A stretch of 64,000 nt of DNA, from contig NZ_CABVQC010000033.1 in the NCBI RefSeq assembly GCF_902499175.1, positions 1-64,000 on the forward strand, given 5' to 3'. A model generated the notes under the pieces. It saw only the letters and a list, made by a program, of their open reading frames with translations. It had not been told where the DNA came from and did no database searches. The stretch is from Burkholderia aenigmatica (GTDB lineage: Bacteria; Pseudomonadota; Gammaproteobacteria; Burkholderiales; Burkholderiaceae). Each line of letters begins with the position of its first letter. The stretch's first letter is position 1. Shown here in pieces: positions 16,231 to 24,982 of this stretch. Made by a program: the position numbers and the translations under genes.

Positions 16231-18756
16231 TTGGGAGCTGTTGACTTCTTTCATAAAGAGTTTCGCGATAAGCGCGGAGGCCTACCTGACCTCCTTCGCT
16301 ACGACTCATGCACTCGTCCTGGCGTCGTATTGGGAAAGGGCGGTGAGCTTATGGCCACGTATCGGTATCGAGGTCCCGATATGCAGTGCGCGAGCGTGGC
16401 CGACGTGACCTTTCTGCGCAAGCGCGTGAACGAGATGGTGAAGAAGCTGGCGGGTGGGTGGATGATCCATTCGACCACGCTGCGCACCGAGTCCGTCGAG
16501 TACGAGGACAATGGCGCCTTTCCTGATCCAGTCACCCGCGCAATCGAGAATGAGCGCGTAAAGCAGTATCGCACCGAGGGCGCCCACTACGAGAACGACT
16601 ATTACATCACGTTCACGTATCTTCCCGATCCAATTCTTGTGAATCGGATCAAGTCGTTTGCTTTTGAAACGAGCGACAAGGGCGTTAATGATCCGGTAAA
16701 GATCTCGAAAAAGGGTCTCGACTATTTCGAGCGCACCCTGGCCGACTATGTCTCGATCCTTGAATCGGGCATGAAAACCAGCTTGGTGCGCCTAATGCCG
16801 AGGCAAGAGCGCGACCCTGTTACACACCGAATGGTGTGGTACGAAGACCAGCTTGCCTTCTTTCATGAATGCCTGACCGGCATTTCCAATCCGGTGAGGG
16901 TGCCACGCAAGGCGATTCCCTGTGGGGTTGACTATGCCATTGGGAGCTATAGCTTCCTTCCAGGCATTCGGCCGAAGATCAACGGCACGAACATCCGCGT
17001 TGTGGCCATCGAAGGACTGCCTGACGAGGGGACGCAATTCGGTGTTCTGGAGTTGCTCAATCGATTCAACGTAAAGTTCCGCTGGACTACTCGATGGATT
17101 GCGCGCGACCCCGAGAAGGCGAAGGCGAGCACAAAGAAAATCCGTAGCAAATGGCGGCAGAAGATTCGTGGCTTCGTGGCCGATATGACGGGGAAGACGA
17201 ATGGCCCTGTCAATAAGGACGCGGCGAACATGTCGCTCGACGCGGAAGAGGTGCTCACGGACCTCGAATCTGGCAACGTGAGCTACGGGTTTTGGGCCTC
17301 AACCGTTGTGCTGATGGGCGATGACGCGGGTTACCTGGAGGGCGTCGTCCGCTTCTTCATCAAGCACGTCGGTGGTCTCGGATTCCCTTGCCGCGACGAG
17401 GACGTGAATTGCGTAGAGGCATTCCTTGGCTCACTGCCTGGCCACGGCTATGAGAATGTGCGCCAGCCGGAAATCCACAGCATGAACCTTGCTGACTGCC
17501 TGCCGCTGACGTCGACGTGGCAGGGGCCGGTATCGAACCCGTGCGCGTTTTACAAGAAGTACTTCCCCAATCGCCCAGTGCCGCCGCTATTCCAGGGTTC
17601 GGCCAGCGGTGGCACCCCGTTTCGCGTTGTTTTGCACAACGGAGATGTGGGCCACACACTGGTCTGCGGCCCGACCGGCGCTGGTAAATCGACCCTCTTG
17701 GGGTTGATGGCAGCCTCTCATTTTCGGTATCCGGGTGCGAAGGTCGTCGCCTTTGAGAAGGGTGAGTCGCTGTTGGGTCTATGCCTGGGGGCGGGAGGCA
17801 GCCACTACAACTTCATGGACGAGGATTCGCCGGAATCGCTGAAGATTGGGCTGGCGCCGTTTGTACACATCGACCGGCAATCTGATCGCACTTGGGCGCT
17901 GGGCTATGTCGAGACGATTCTTGCGCTCAACAACATCAAGGTCGATCACGACGTTACGGCCGAGATTAATCGCTGCCTGGAGCTTCTGCAGACGCGTCCG
18001 GTGCACATGCGCTCCTTCACTGAGTTCAACCAGCTTGTGCAGCTCCGTCAGGTGAAGGATGTCCTGATGGGCTACGAGACGTCGCTGGCCGGTGGCATGC
18101 TCAACGCCCGCCAAGACACCATCACTTCCAGTCGATTCACCGTCTTCGAGATGGAGAAGCTGATGGAGATGAACAACAAGCACGTCGCACCGGTCTTGAT
18201 GTACATCTTCCGAATGATCGAGCGTTCGCTGGACGGTTCGCCCACGATGATCATCCTGGACGAAGCTTGGTTGATGTTGGCTCATGAACTGTTCGCCGAA
18301 AAACTGAAGGAGTGGTTCAAGGTTCTACGTAAAGCCAATGCCTTCGTAGTGTTTGCAACGCAAGAGCTGCAAGACATCGCGAATTCGCCCATCGCGTCGA
18401 CGATTTTCTCGGCTTGCCAGACGAAGATCCTGCTGCCCAATCCCGAGGCGCAGTCCGAAGAAAACCTCAAGCTCTACAAGTCGATGCGTCTTACCGATCG
18501 CGAGATTGAGTTGCTGGTCAATGCTGCGCCGAAGCGCGACTACTTCTTCACGAGCCCGGCCGGCCGCCGTCTCTTCCAGCTCGAACTTGGCCCGGTGGCC
18601 TTGGCGTTCGTTGGCGCTTCAGGCGTTGAAGACCGCAAGGCAATCAAAGAACTGCACCGCATCCACGGAGACAAGTGGGTTGGATTCTGGCTGCAGCAAC
18701 GTGGCCTTGACCCGGAGCTGGCAAGCAACGCCAATCTATATCGGGAGGCCGCATGA
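16231..18756 (+). CDS. trbE: TrbE/VirB4 secretion ATPase
   Basis: 841 residues from TTG 16231, chosen because GGAGGA sits 4 bp upstream; the frame also opens at TTG 16216. This large inner-membrane ATPase is universal in type IV secretion. Walker A GPTGAGKS (480-487), Walker B MIILDEAWLML (673-683), and the late FATQELQD and DREIELL motifs are all present. Length matches TrbE better than the shorter VirB4. It overlaps the next gene by 4 bp (ATGA). Confidence 0.95.
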   Translation: MGAVDFFHKEFRDKRGGLPDLLRYDSCTRPGVVLGKGGELMATYRYRGPDMQCASVADVTFLRKRVNEMVKKLAGGWMIHSTTLRTESVEYEDNGAFPDPVTRAIENERVKQYRTEGAHYENDYYITFTYLPDPILVNRIKSFAFETSDKGVNDPVKISKKGLDYFERTLADYVSILESGMKTSLVRLMPRQERDPVTHRMVWYEDQLAFFHECLTGISNPVRVPRKAIPCGVDYAIGSYSFLPGIRPKINGTNIRVVAIEGLPDEGTQFGVLELLNRFNVKFRWTTRWIARDPEKAKASTKKIRSKWRQKIRGFVADMTGKTNGPVNKDAANMSLDAEEVLTDLESGNVSYGFWASTVVLMGDDAGYLEGVVRFFIKHVGGLGFPCRDEDVNCVEAFLGSLPGHGYENVRQPEIHSMNLADCLPLTSTWQGPVSNPCAFYKKYFPNRPVPPLFQGSASGGTPFRVVLHNGDVGHTLVCGPTGAGKSTLLGLMAASHFRYPGAKVVAFEKGESLLGLCLGAGGSHYNFMDEDSPESLKIGLAPFVHIDRQSDRTWALGYVETILALNNIKVDHDVTAEINRCLELLQTRPVHMRSFTEFNQLVQLRQVKDVLMGYETSLAGGMLNARQDTITSSRFTVFEMEKLMEMNNKHVAPVLMYIFRMIERSLDGSPTMIILDEAWLMLAHELFAEKLKEWFKVLRKANAFVVFATQELQDIANSPIASTIFSACQTKILLPNPEAQSEENLKLYKSMRLTDREIELLVNAAPKRDYFFTSPAGRRLFQLELGPVALAFVGASGVEDRKAIKELHRIHGDKWVGFWLQQRGLDPELASNANLYREAA

Positions 18757-20033
18757 TCGGCACAGGTGCTTCTTCGGTGGGGGCCGCGTGGGTTGGCCGA
18801 TTCCTTCGGCCGCTGCAAGAGCGCCCTGAAGGCAAGCTGCAGGGTGTGCTGCGCCTCATGATGTCCGCTGCTGTCGGTGCGGTGATCGGTTGGATTGCAT
18901 GGGGCCACGGCGAGAGCACGTGGGGCCTTGTTGGTCTGCTCCTATTGCCTCTCCTGTGGGGGGCATTGCGATCGCGATGGGAAGGCCTGGCGCTCATGCT
19001 GACGTACTACGCGGGAGGTGCAAGAGGTCTACCGGGGGGAGCGGTGGCCTTCTTTGGCGACACGGCTCCGCACTGGTGGGGACTCGGAATGTGGCTGGGC
19101 GCGAGCATGTTGTTGAGCATGCCCTTTGCGCTATGTTGGTCAAGTGTCCCCAGCAAGCGAGCGATCGGCTTCGCACTTGCATTGCTTCTGTGCCTAGCGC
19201 CACCGCTCGGCATTGTTGGGTGGCTCAATCCGCTGTCGGTCGCCGGCATCTTGTTCCCTTTTGCAGGGTGGTTGGGCTTGGCGCTGACCGTCGGACTGTT
19301 CATCGCCCTGGTGCTACGGAGGGGCCGGTTGATAGCAGGCTTGGTCGTGGCAGCGGCCGTTGCGAATGCAGCGGCGTTGCACGCGGATTCGGTGATCCAT
19401 CTACGCTGGCTCGGCTTCGACACTAGTTTCCCGAAACTCTCAAGCGCCGGTTCAGACCAAGCGACGCAGTACCTCTCCGCCATGGACCGCATTCAGTGGT
19501 TGCGTGGTGTCATCGCCGACATGCCGCCCGGCGCGACCCTCGTGCTACCTGAGACGGTAATTGGCCGCTTCGACGGCGTGGCGCAATCCATGCTCAGCGA
19601 GGCCGAAGGCGAGCTGGTCGCTAAGAACTCCAGGGTGTTGGTTGGCGCTGAGTTGCCTGAGGACAACGGGCGGTACAAGAACGCGGTTGTGGTCTTGGGC
19701 GCGCAGCGGGGTGATGATCGGGCCGCAATACAAGGCATTCCGGTGCCAATCTCCATGTGGAAACCTTGGGCCGCCGACGGTGCAGAGGCGGACTTGCTGG
19801 CGCGCGGTAACACGATCACGGTTGAAGGGCGTCGCGTCGGCGTAGCTATCTGCTATGAGCAACTTTTGACGTACTCACTGTTACGGCTGATGGCGGACAA
19901 GCCCGACCTTATCGCTGCCGTGAGTAATGTCTGGTGGGCGCGAGCCACCAACATTCCACAAATCCAATTTCAAAGCGTTCACGCGTTTGCGCGCCTGTTC
20001 GGTGTTCCGGTGTTTTCCGCCAAGAACATGTGA
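18753..20033 (+). CDS. traB: TraB-like membrane CN-hydrolase
   Basis: 426 residues. The N-terminal half has several membrane helices (about residues 30-215). The C-terminal half is a carbon-nitrogen hydrolase domain with the triad E267 (VLPETVIG), K309 (GRYKNAVVV) and C367 (VAICYEQL). This layout resembles apolipoprotein N-acyltransferase and TraB of Ti plasmids. A plausible role is modifying a lipoprotein of the transfer apparatus, such as TrbK, but the substrate is unknown. It overlaps trbE by 4 bp, so it belongs to the trb operon. Confidence 0.8.
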   Translation: MIGTGASSVGAAWVGRFLRPLQERPEGKLQGVLRLMMSAAVGAVIGWIAWGHGESTWGLVGLLLLPLLWGALRSRWEGLALMLTYYAGGARGLPGGAVAFFGDTAPHWWGLGMWLGASMLLSMPFALCWSSVPSKRAIGFALALLLCLAPPLGIVGWLNPLSVAGILFPFAGWLGLALTVGLFIALVLRRGRLIAGLVVAAAVANAAALHADSVIHLRWLGFDTSFPKLSSAGSDQATQYLSAMDRIQWLRGVIADMPPGATLVLPETVIGRFDGVAQSMLSEAEGELVAKNSRVLVGAELPEDNGRYKNAVVVLGAQRGDDRAAIQGIPVPISMWKPWAADGAEADLLARGNTITVEGRRVGVAICYEQLLTYSLLRLMADKPDLIAAVSNVWWARATNIPQIQFQSVHAFARLFGVPVFSAKNM

Positions 20034-20054
20034 CTTTCAAGGGAGGTATTAATC

Positions 20055-20654
20055 GTGATTGGAAAGAAGCAATTAGCGCTGACGCTGTGTCTGCTGGGGT
20101 CAGTGGTATCGGCCCATGCTGCAGGCACGGCCACTGTCGTATGCAGTAAGACTGCGAACCCGGTTCCGCTCTTGCAGGTTGCCTACAGCACGGGGCCGGA
20201 CGCGGGAACGCCGGGGCTCTTCTGGTTCGGTGTGATTTCCCAGGACATGACGCTGGGCTCGGTGTTGACGCCAAAAGGCTGGCAGACCTACACGGGGGGG
20301 CTCTACCCGTTTCAGGCGCGCTACGACAATGGTCTGCCGCCGACCATCACGCTGACGCTTCCATTTCCCGATGGGAATCAAACCACGGGTGCATATGTTG
20401 GCTACAGCGTCTACGCCGGACAAGGTGTCTATTCATCTGCCATGCGTCAAAAGGTGGCCGATCGTCGCACAGCGTTGAACAACGTGAAGCCGGATATGGT
20501 TGCGAAGGGGCGCTGGCGGCCCGAGTTCGACTCGGATGACACCTACATCTGGTCCTTGATTCAGAAAGACATGAAGGACAACAACAAGTATGGGCCGATC
20601 TTGACCATCCCCTTCGTGGATTGCACGCCGGCCGAGACAGGTGGGGGAGGTTGA
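20055..20654 (+). CDS. Exported protein of unknown function in the trb operon
   Basis: 199 residues from GTG 20055, with a strong GGGAGG 8 bp upstream. A signal peptide (about 1-22, ending SAHA) precedes a beta-rich domain with Gly, Tyr and Pro. Two mature cysteines (C30 and one in PFVDCTP near the C-terminus) could form a disulphide tying both ends together. No motif recognised. It ends in GGGG and its stop is followed immediately by the ATG of the next ORF. A periplasmic accessory of the mating apparatus is the simplest guess; it does not look like TrbM. Confidence 0.7.
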   Translation: MIGKKQLALTLCLLGSVVSAHAAGTATVVCSKTANPVPLLQVAYSTGPDAGTPGLFWFGVISQDMTLGSVLTPKGWQTYTGGLYPFQARYDNGLPPTITLTLPFPDGNQTTGAYVGYSVYAGQGVYSSAMRQKVADRRTALNNVKPDMVAKGRWRPEFDSDDTYIWSLIQKDMKDNNKYGPILTIPFVDCTPAETGGGG

Positions 20655-20819
20655 ATGATCAACTCGCCAAGCAACAGCGAATTTGTGGAGACGGCGTTCA
20701 CGGCCGAAGAGGTGGGGAACGTCGAATCGACAAAAGATCCCCAAGAAGGCCAGGCCTGCGCCTTTCTCGACGGGGTGCAGCAGCCGACCCAGCAACTCAA
20801 GAAGAATCAGGCGTCATGA
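20655..20819 (+). CDS. Small acidic ORF, 54 residues, translationally coupled
   Basis: Begins MINSPSNSEFVETAF and ends QLKKNQAS. ATG 20655 directly follows the previous stop and has GGGGGAGG upstream. Its TGA overlaps the ATG of the HTH gene (ATGA at 20816). It is acidic and glutamine-rich, with one cysteine. Both the start signal and the overlapping stop support real translation, perhaps mainly to couple the HTH gene to the operon. No family recognised. Confidence 0.5.
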   Translation: MINSPSNSEFVETAFTAEEVGNVESTKDPQEGQACAFLDGVQQPTQQLKKNQAS

Positions 20820-21181
20820 GTTTAGAGGCAGGCAAGGTGTCGGCAGAGCGAGATTGGCCACAATTCGTCGCAAGGGCTGACTTCGAGGAACTCGCTCCCT
20901 TGGCGCAGGGGCTGTTCGTGAAGGACGCCATGCGGCGGTTGAAAATGACCAAGGAGGAGTTCGCTCGACGAATCGGGGTGTCGACGACCGGATTGGAGAA
21001 GTGGATGGCCCGCCACGGTACTTCTGATTTCAGAAACATGCCGTCGATGGCCTGGAAATTCATCGCGGAAATCCTGGAGCACGCTGCCTCGTCTCACCGC
21101 CTTGACTCGGACCTTGGTGTCTGTACAATGTGCATTAATTCGTGCGGAGTTTTGCCGCAAAAGACTTTGGAGGGAACATGA
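20816..21181 (+). CDS. HTH DNA-binding protein inside the trb operon
   Basis: 121 residues from ATG 20816 (coupled to the preceding 54-residue ORF). A helix-turn-helix is visible at about residues 42-66: MTKEEFARRIGVSTTGLEKW, then HGTSDFRNMP. This resembles small XRE-like plasmid regulators. Its last 30 codons overlap a sigma70-like promoter and a KorB-like operator that serve trbJ, so the C-terminal residues are constrained by regulation. The stop overlaps the trbJ ATG (ATGA). It is probably an autoregulator or modulator of the downstream trbJ-I genes. Confidence 0.7.
   Translation: MSLEAGKVSAERDWPQFVARADFEELAPLAQGLFVKDAMRRLKMTKEEFARRIGVSTTGLEKWMARHGTSDFRNMPSMAWKFIAEILEHAASSHRLDSDLGVCTMCINSCGVLPQKTLEGT
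21102..21129 (+). promoter_or_regulatory. Sigma70-like promoter for trbJ
   Basis: TTGACT (21102-21107), 16-bp spacer, TACAAT (21124-21129). It lies inside the 3' end of the HTH gene, about 50 bp before trbJ, with a KorB-like operator just downstream at 21149. Confidence 0.6.
21149..21163. promoter_or_regulatory. KorB-like palindrome, copy 3
   Basis: GTTTTGCCGCAAAAG (one outer mismatch), within the end of the HTH coding sequence, 14 bp before trbJ and about 20 bp after a -10 element. Its placement suits repression of an internal trb promoter. Confidence 0.75.
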
Positions 21182-21924
21182 AGCTGCTGACGCGAGAGTT
21201 GATCGTTTGTGTGTTGCTGCTTTGCGGGCAAAGCGGGGCGAACGCGGGCACGATCGCCGGGACTGGCGGATCGACCGAAGTCACGCAGATTCTGAACAAT
21301 CTGCAACTCATCCAAAGCTACGAACAGCAGGTGCAGGCTTATGTGCGCCAAGGCGTTCAGGTCCAAAACGAGTTGCGGAACTTGATGTCCAACCCGACAT
21401 CGATACTGGGTGACGACGTCGGCAAAATGATCAACACCATTGGGTCGATCTGGAATGGCGGGCAGTCCATTGGCTACAACCTCGCGCAGATCGACCAGAA
21501 CTTTGCGCGGACGTTCAAGAGTCCCACTGCCGGCAATCTCGCCAAGATGTTCACCTCCTGGCACCAGACCAATACGGACACTCTGCAGTCCGCGCTCCGC
21601 GCCATTGGAACGCAGCGCGACAACTATGCGTCAAGCCAGGCGGCCCTGACCGATCTGTACAACCGCAGTCAAGCCACCAACGGCAATCTCGACTCCCTGC
21701 AGACGCTTTCCCAAATCAACATTCGCCAGATCCAGGAGTTGCAGTCTCTGCAGGAGCTGATGGCGACGCAGTCGCAAGCTGCGACTACGTACATGGCCAC
21801 CCAGAATGCCAAGGATCAGAAAGGCCTGGATGATGCCGGCGCGCTGTCGCAGCCCTACCAAAAGGCAATACCTGCGGCACAATCTGCTCCGGCGCCGAAG
21901 TGGAAGGGCTTTGGCTATCAGTGA
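21178..21924 (+). CDS. trbJ: TrbJ/VirB5 periplasmic pilus-associated protein
   Basis: 248 residues from ATG 21178, with AGGG just upstream; the frame opens earlier but those codons lie in the operator. A signal peptide (about 1-25, ending GANA) is followed by a largely helical body: TQILNNLQLIQSYEQQ, a long central coil, and repeated Gln-rich helices (IRQIQELQSLQELM). The Pro/Ala C-terminus ends KWKGFGYQ. This is typical of TrbJ, a minor pilus component. It is followed by trbK and trbL as in Ti plasmids. Confidence 0.88.
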   Translation: MKLLTRELIVCVLLLCGQSGANAGTIAGTGGSTEVTQILNNLQLIQSYEQQVQAYVRQGVQVQNELRNLMSNPTSILGDDVGKMINTIGSIWNGGQSIGYNLAQIDQNFARTFKSPTAGNLAKMFTSWHQTNTDTLQSALRAIGTQRDNYASSQAALTDLYNRSQATNGNLDSLQTLSQINIRQIQELQSLQELMATQSQAATTYMATQNAKDQKGLDDAGALSQPYQKAIPAAQSAPAPKWKGFGYQ

Positions 21925-21941
21925 ACCAAGGAGAGATTGAA

Positions 21942-22280
21942 ATGAAAAAGTGCATCGTGCTCGTATTGCTGTCGCTGGCTTTGGCCGCCTGCAACCAGAG
22001 TCAGGACAAAAGCCAGGGCGAAGGCAAAAAGGAAGGGAGCGTGGTCACACCGTCCAGTTTGGCAGGGACGTTCACTTCCGGGAAAGATACCTTTGTTTTT
22101 TCGGCTGACGGCAAGGTGACGGCAAAGAACCCCAATTTTGCCGACAAGGTGACGACGTATTCCATCGAAGGCGGGAAGGTGACTTTCAAGTTCCCGCAGG
22201 GGTATCCGATCTCCATGTCTTTGAATTCCGATGGTTCCCTTACCTCGGATTCGAACATCAACTATAAGAAAACCGATTAA
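21942..22280 (+). CDS. trbK: Lipoprotein in the TrbK (entry exclusion) position
   Basis: 112 residues from ATG 21942, with AAGGAGAG upstream. The lipoprotein signal ends LALAAC (lipidated C17). The mature part is short, with a beta-rich domain: TSGKDTFVFSADGKV and a YSIEGGKVTFKF strand. TrbK lipoproteins between trbJ and trbL mediate entry exclusion in IncP and Ti systems. Position and lipidation fit, but the sequence is longer than RP4 TrbK, so the exclusion role is inferred from synteny. Confidence 0.65.
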   Translation: MKKCIVLVLLSLALAACNQSQDKSQGEGKKEGSVVTPSSLAGTFTSGKDTFVFSADGKVTAKNPNFADKVTTYSIEGGKVTFKFPQGYPISMSLNSDGSLTSDSNINYKKTD

Positions 22281-22294
22281 GCCTGAGGCTGTTC

Positions 22295-24151
22295 ATGAAA
22301 CGACGTCAACTGTTGATTGCAGTTCTGCTGCTTGTTGCGGCTCAGGTGGCACTGGCACAAGCTCAGGCGCTCGGTGCCAATGACGTCTTGGGCATCATCA
22401 AACAGGCGATGGCGCCGGCCATCAACAAGCTGACGTCTCAGGCAATTTCTTGGCTTGGAGTGTTCGCAACACTCCAATTCTTTATCACCAACTACAATCT
22501 CCTCAAAACGGACGGCGATATTCAGTCCGTGGTCGCCAAGATGTTTGCTGCTGTAGGGTGGGTCGGCGTTGTCCTCTACATCATCAATCACGGACCGCAG
22601 TTTATTCAGGCAGTTGGCGACCAGATGTTTGGTGTAGTCGGTTTGGATTTGCCAAGCCCAGGAAGCATCATCGGAAAGACCATCGGCGTATCCGCGACAG
22701 TGTCCGTGCTTGCTCTTGCTGTCGGCTCTATTCCGTTCGTTGGTAACACTGCTGGTCAGTTGCTCCTTTATGTTGCACTCGCGGTGTTGGCGGTTGGAAT
22801 GTACTTTGCGTTTAAAATTTTCATGCTCCAACTGGAGCTTGGATTAATCGCAATGCTATCGCCGTTGAGCTTCTCTTTCCTGGGCCTCAATACACTAAAA
22901 GATCAAGGTATTGCTCCGTTTAAAGGCCTGCTTTCGCTGGCTTATAGAGTGATTCTGTTGACTGTAATTCTTGCTGCGTTTAACCAGGTAAGCGATATTG
23001 TTTCGGGAAAGCTATCTGAAATTACCGTGGATACGTTCAAGAGCAGCGGCATTGGGGAGGTGGCGGACATAATGTTGTCTGCCCTGGCTTCATACATGCT
23101 GCTTGCTTACCTCACGTTTAAGTCCGACGCGATTGCAGCCACTTTGGCGAACGGTTCGACGTCAATGGGTGCGGGCGACGTGGCGCAAGCGGCGGCGGCC
23201 GGTGCCGCAGTGGGCGCAGCCGTTGCCACGGGCGGCGCTGCTTTGGCCGGCTCCGCTGGGAAAGCGCCTACTGCGATGTCGTCCTTCATGGACAAGCTCA
23301 TGGGGCGTGGCTCGGTCTCGAACGCCTCCTCCATGGGGAGTGGTGGCGAGGCGCCGTCGTTCACGCCTCCGGTTGCACCGCCTACGGCTAGCCCGGCTTT
23401 GTCTGTCGGTGGGCCGGTCGCAGATGGCGCACCGGTTTCGTCGTCGCCAAGAGGAGCACAATCGGGCCCGGTGGCGGGGCCTGCCAAGCCCAGCGTTGCG
23501 TCCGGGCGCTACGGGGCTGATTTGGCGAACGAAGAGAAAATGCAGGATGCTGTGCAGAATGAGCCGGGTGCAGAGCAAAGTGACGGAACCGGTGAAGGGG
23601 CCAGTGCGGACGAGGCAGTAAGCGATCCTGTTACCGTCACGCCAGCCAGCGCCATGGGTGATGCGGTGGCCGATACGACGAACCAGCCGGGCGCCGGAAA
23701 ACCGGCTGCAATCGGAGGTGCGGCCGGTGTGGACGCGGCAGCATCTCAAGGTGTCACGGTCACGCCGGCTGGCTCGCAGGGTAAAGCGGCGGCTGCAACG
23801 AGTGCTGCGCCTGGTGCAAGCAGGTCAGCCAACTCGAAGGGTGATGGCGTAGCTGCCACGCCGGACGTGTCTGGAGCCCGTATGTCGGCCGGCACAAAGG
23901 GCAAAGGGGCCGAAGCGACGAAGGCAGCCCCTGAGCCCGGGCAGCAAACCGCTGATCCTGGCTCGGCACGTACCGCAGGCATCGGCGGCAAGCCAGGCTT
24001 GGAGCAGGATCTGACTCGCCTGGTAGACCACCTCACGCAGCAAGGACCGAGGAAGCCGACCCTGGGCGAGCGCCTAGGCGAAGCCAACAAGCACCTCGCG
24101 CAAGAACAGGCAGCTACGCACGTTTCCATCAACGCTCATCACGCGGATTGA
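22295..24151 (+). CDS. trbL: TrbL/VirB6 polytopic channel protein
   Basis: 618 residues. A signal-like N-terminus (ending AQAQA) is followed by about six membrane segments between residues 45 and 285, including WLGVFATLQFFI, GMYFAFKIFMLQLELGLIAM and ASYMLLAYLTFKS. The C-terminal half (about 300-618) is low-complexity Ala/Gly/Ser/Pro, ending in a charged tail. VirB6/TrbL proteins form the inner-membrane DNA path. Codon usage in the membrane part is noticeably more AT-rich than the neighbours. It lies after trbK. Confidence 0.9.
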   Translation: MKRRQLLIAVLLLVAAQVALAQAQALGANDVLGIIKQAMAPAINKLTSQAISWLGVFATLQFFITNYNLLKTDGDIQSVVAKMFAAVGWVGVVLYIINHGPQFIQAVGDQMFGVVGLDLPSPGSIIGKTIGVSATVSVLALAVGSIPFVGNTAGQLLLYVALAVLAVGMYFAFKIFMLQLELGLIAMLSPLSFSFLGLNTLKDQGIAPFKGLLSLAYRVILLTVILAAFNQVSDIVSGKLSEITVDTFKSSGIGEVADIMLSALASYMLLAYLTFKSDAIAATLANGSTSMGAGDVAQAAAAGAAVGAAVATGGAALAGSAGKAPTAMSSFMDKLMGRGSVSNASSMGSGGEAPSFTPPVAPPTASPALSVGGPVADGAPVSSSPRGAQSGPVAGPAKPSVASGRYGADLANEEKMQDAVQNEPGAEQSDGTGEGASADEAVSDPVTVTPASAMGDAVADTTNQPGAGKPAAIGGAAGVDAAASQGVTVTPAGSQGKAAAATSAAPGASRSANSKGDGVAATPDVSGARMSAGTKGKGAEATKAAPEPGQQTADPGSARTAGIGGKPGLEQDLTRLVDHLTQQGPRKPTLGERLGEANKHLAQEQAATHVSINAHHAD

Positions 24152-24168
24152 TCTTCGCGGGCGGGGGA

Positions 24169-24183
24169 CTTTTGCAGCAAAAG
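24169..24183. promoter_or_regulatory. KorB-like palindrome, copy 4
   Basis: Perfect CTTTTGCAGCAAAAG in the 83-bp trbL-trbF gap, 51 bp before trbF. It suggests a second internal control point in the trb operon. Confidence 0.75.
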
Positions 24184-24234
24184 CGTCCCTTGTCCCCGCT
24201 GGGCGCGTTTCTCACGTACTGACTACATCAAAGA

Positions 24235-24957
24235 ATGTTCAAATTCAGGAAAAAGACGAGCGATATTGAGCTGACGCAACCTGACCAGGTTGACGAAGTA
24301 ACGGCAGACGACGATACGCCCTGGGCGAAGGCTGCGGCTGCTCATGAGGACCGGATTCTTCGGGTTCAAGCTCAGGTAGCCAACTGGCGCATGTTCGCGT
24401 TCTTTTGCCTTGCCATCGCTGCAGCCGCGGTCGCCGGACTGATTTGGGTCGCGTTGAAATCCAAGTTCATCCCCATGGTTTTTGAGGTGGACAAGCTGGG
24501 GCAGACGGTGGCGGTCAAAGCGCTTTATGGCGACGAAGCGGTATCTGATACGCAGCGTCTGGTGTACCGCGAGATGTTCGATTTGATCGAGAACTTGCGC
24601 ACTGTGACAACGGATCGCCAAGCCAACAATGATCGGCTCACCAAGGGTTTCTCGCGCTTGAGCGGAGCGGCCGAGCGGTATGTGCGAACGGAACTGCGCA
24701 AGGCGCCTCCGAATGAGGTTGGTGCCACGAAGACGGTTCAGGTCATCGTGCGATCGGCACTGAAGCTGACAGGTAAGAGCTGGCAAGTTGACTGGGAAGA
24801 GCATTCGTTCAGCCTGGCCGGCGAAGAGATGGGGGTGGAACGCTGGAGAGCCACCGTGCAATACGAACTCAATCCGGCTGGCGATGAAAAGGCAATTCGG
24901 AGAAATCCAATTGGTTTCACTGTTCCGGAATTGAGCTGGCAGCGAATTGTGCAGTAA
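24235..24957 (+). CDS. trbF: TrbF/VirB8 assembly protein
   Basis: 240 residues. The cytoplasmic N-terminus is followed by one membrane helix (about residues 57-79, FAFFCLAIAAAAVAGLIWVA) and a periplasmic VirB8-type domain with VFEVDKLGQTVAV near its start and a late WQVDWEEHSFS strand. TrbF nucleates the inner-membrane complex. The family match to TrbF is stronger than to VirB8. It sits between the operator at 24169 and trbG. Confidence 0.88.
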   Translation: MFKFRKKTSDIELTQPDQVDEVTADDDTPWAKAAAAHEDRILRVQAQVANWRMFAFFCLAIAAAAVAGLIWVALKSKFIPMVFEVDKLGQTVAVKALYGDEAVSDTQRLVYREMFDLIENLRTVTTDRQANNDRLTKGFSRLSGAAERYVRTELRKAPPNEVGATKTVQVIVRSALKLTGKSWQVDWEEHSFSLAGEEMGVERWRATVQYELNPAGDEKAIRRNPIGFTVPELSWQRIVQ

Positions 24958-24982
24958 TGCGTGTGGGAGAGAGGAAGCCGAA

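Noticed and set aside
20055-20654. TrbM assignment for the exported protein
   Set aside because: The cysteine pattern and length do not fit TrbM as I know it, so the protein was left unnamed.
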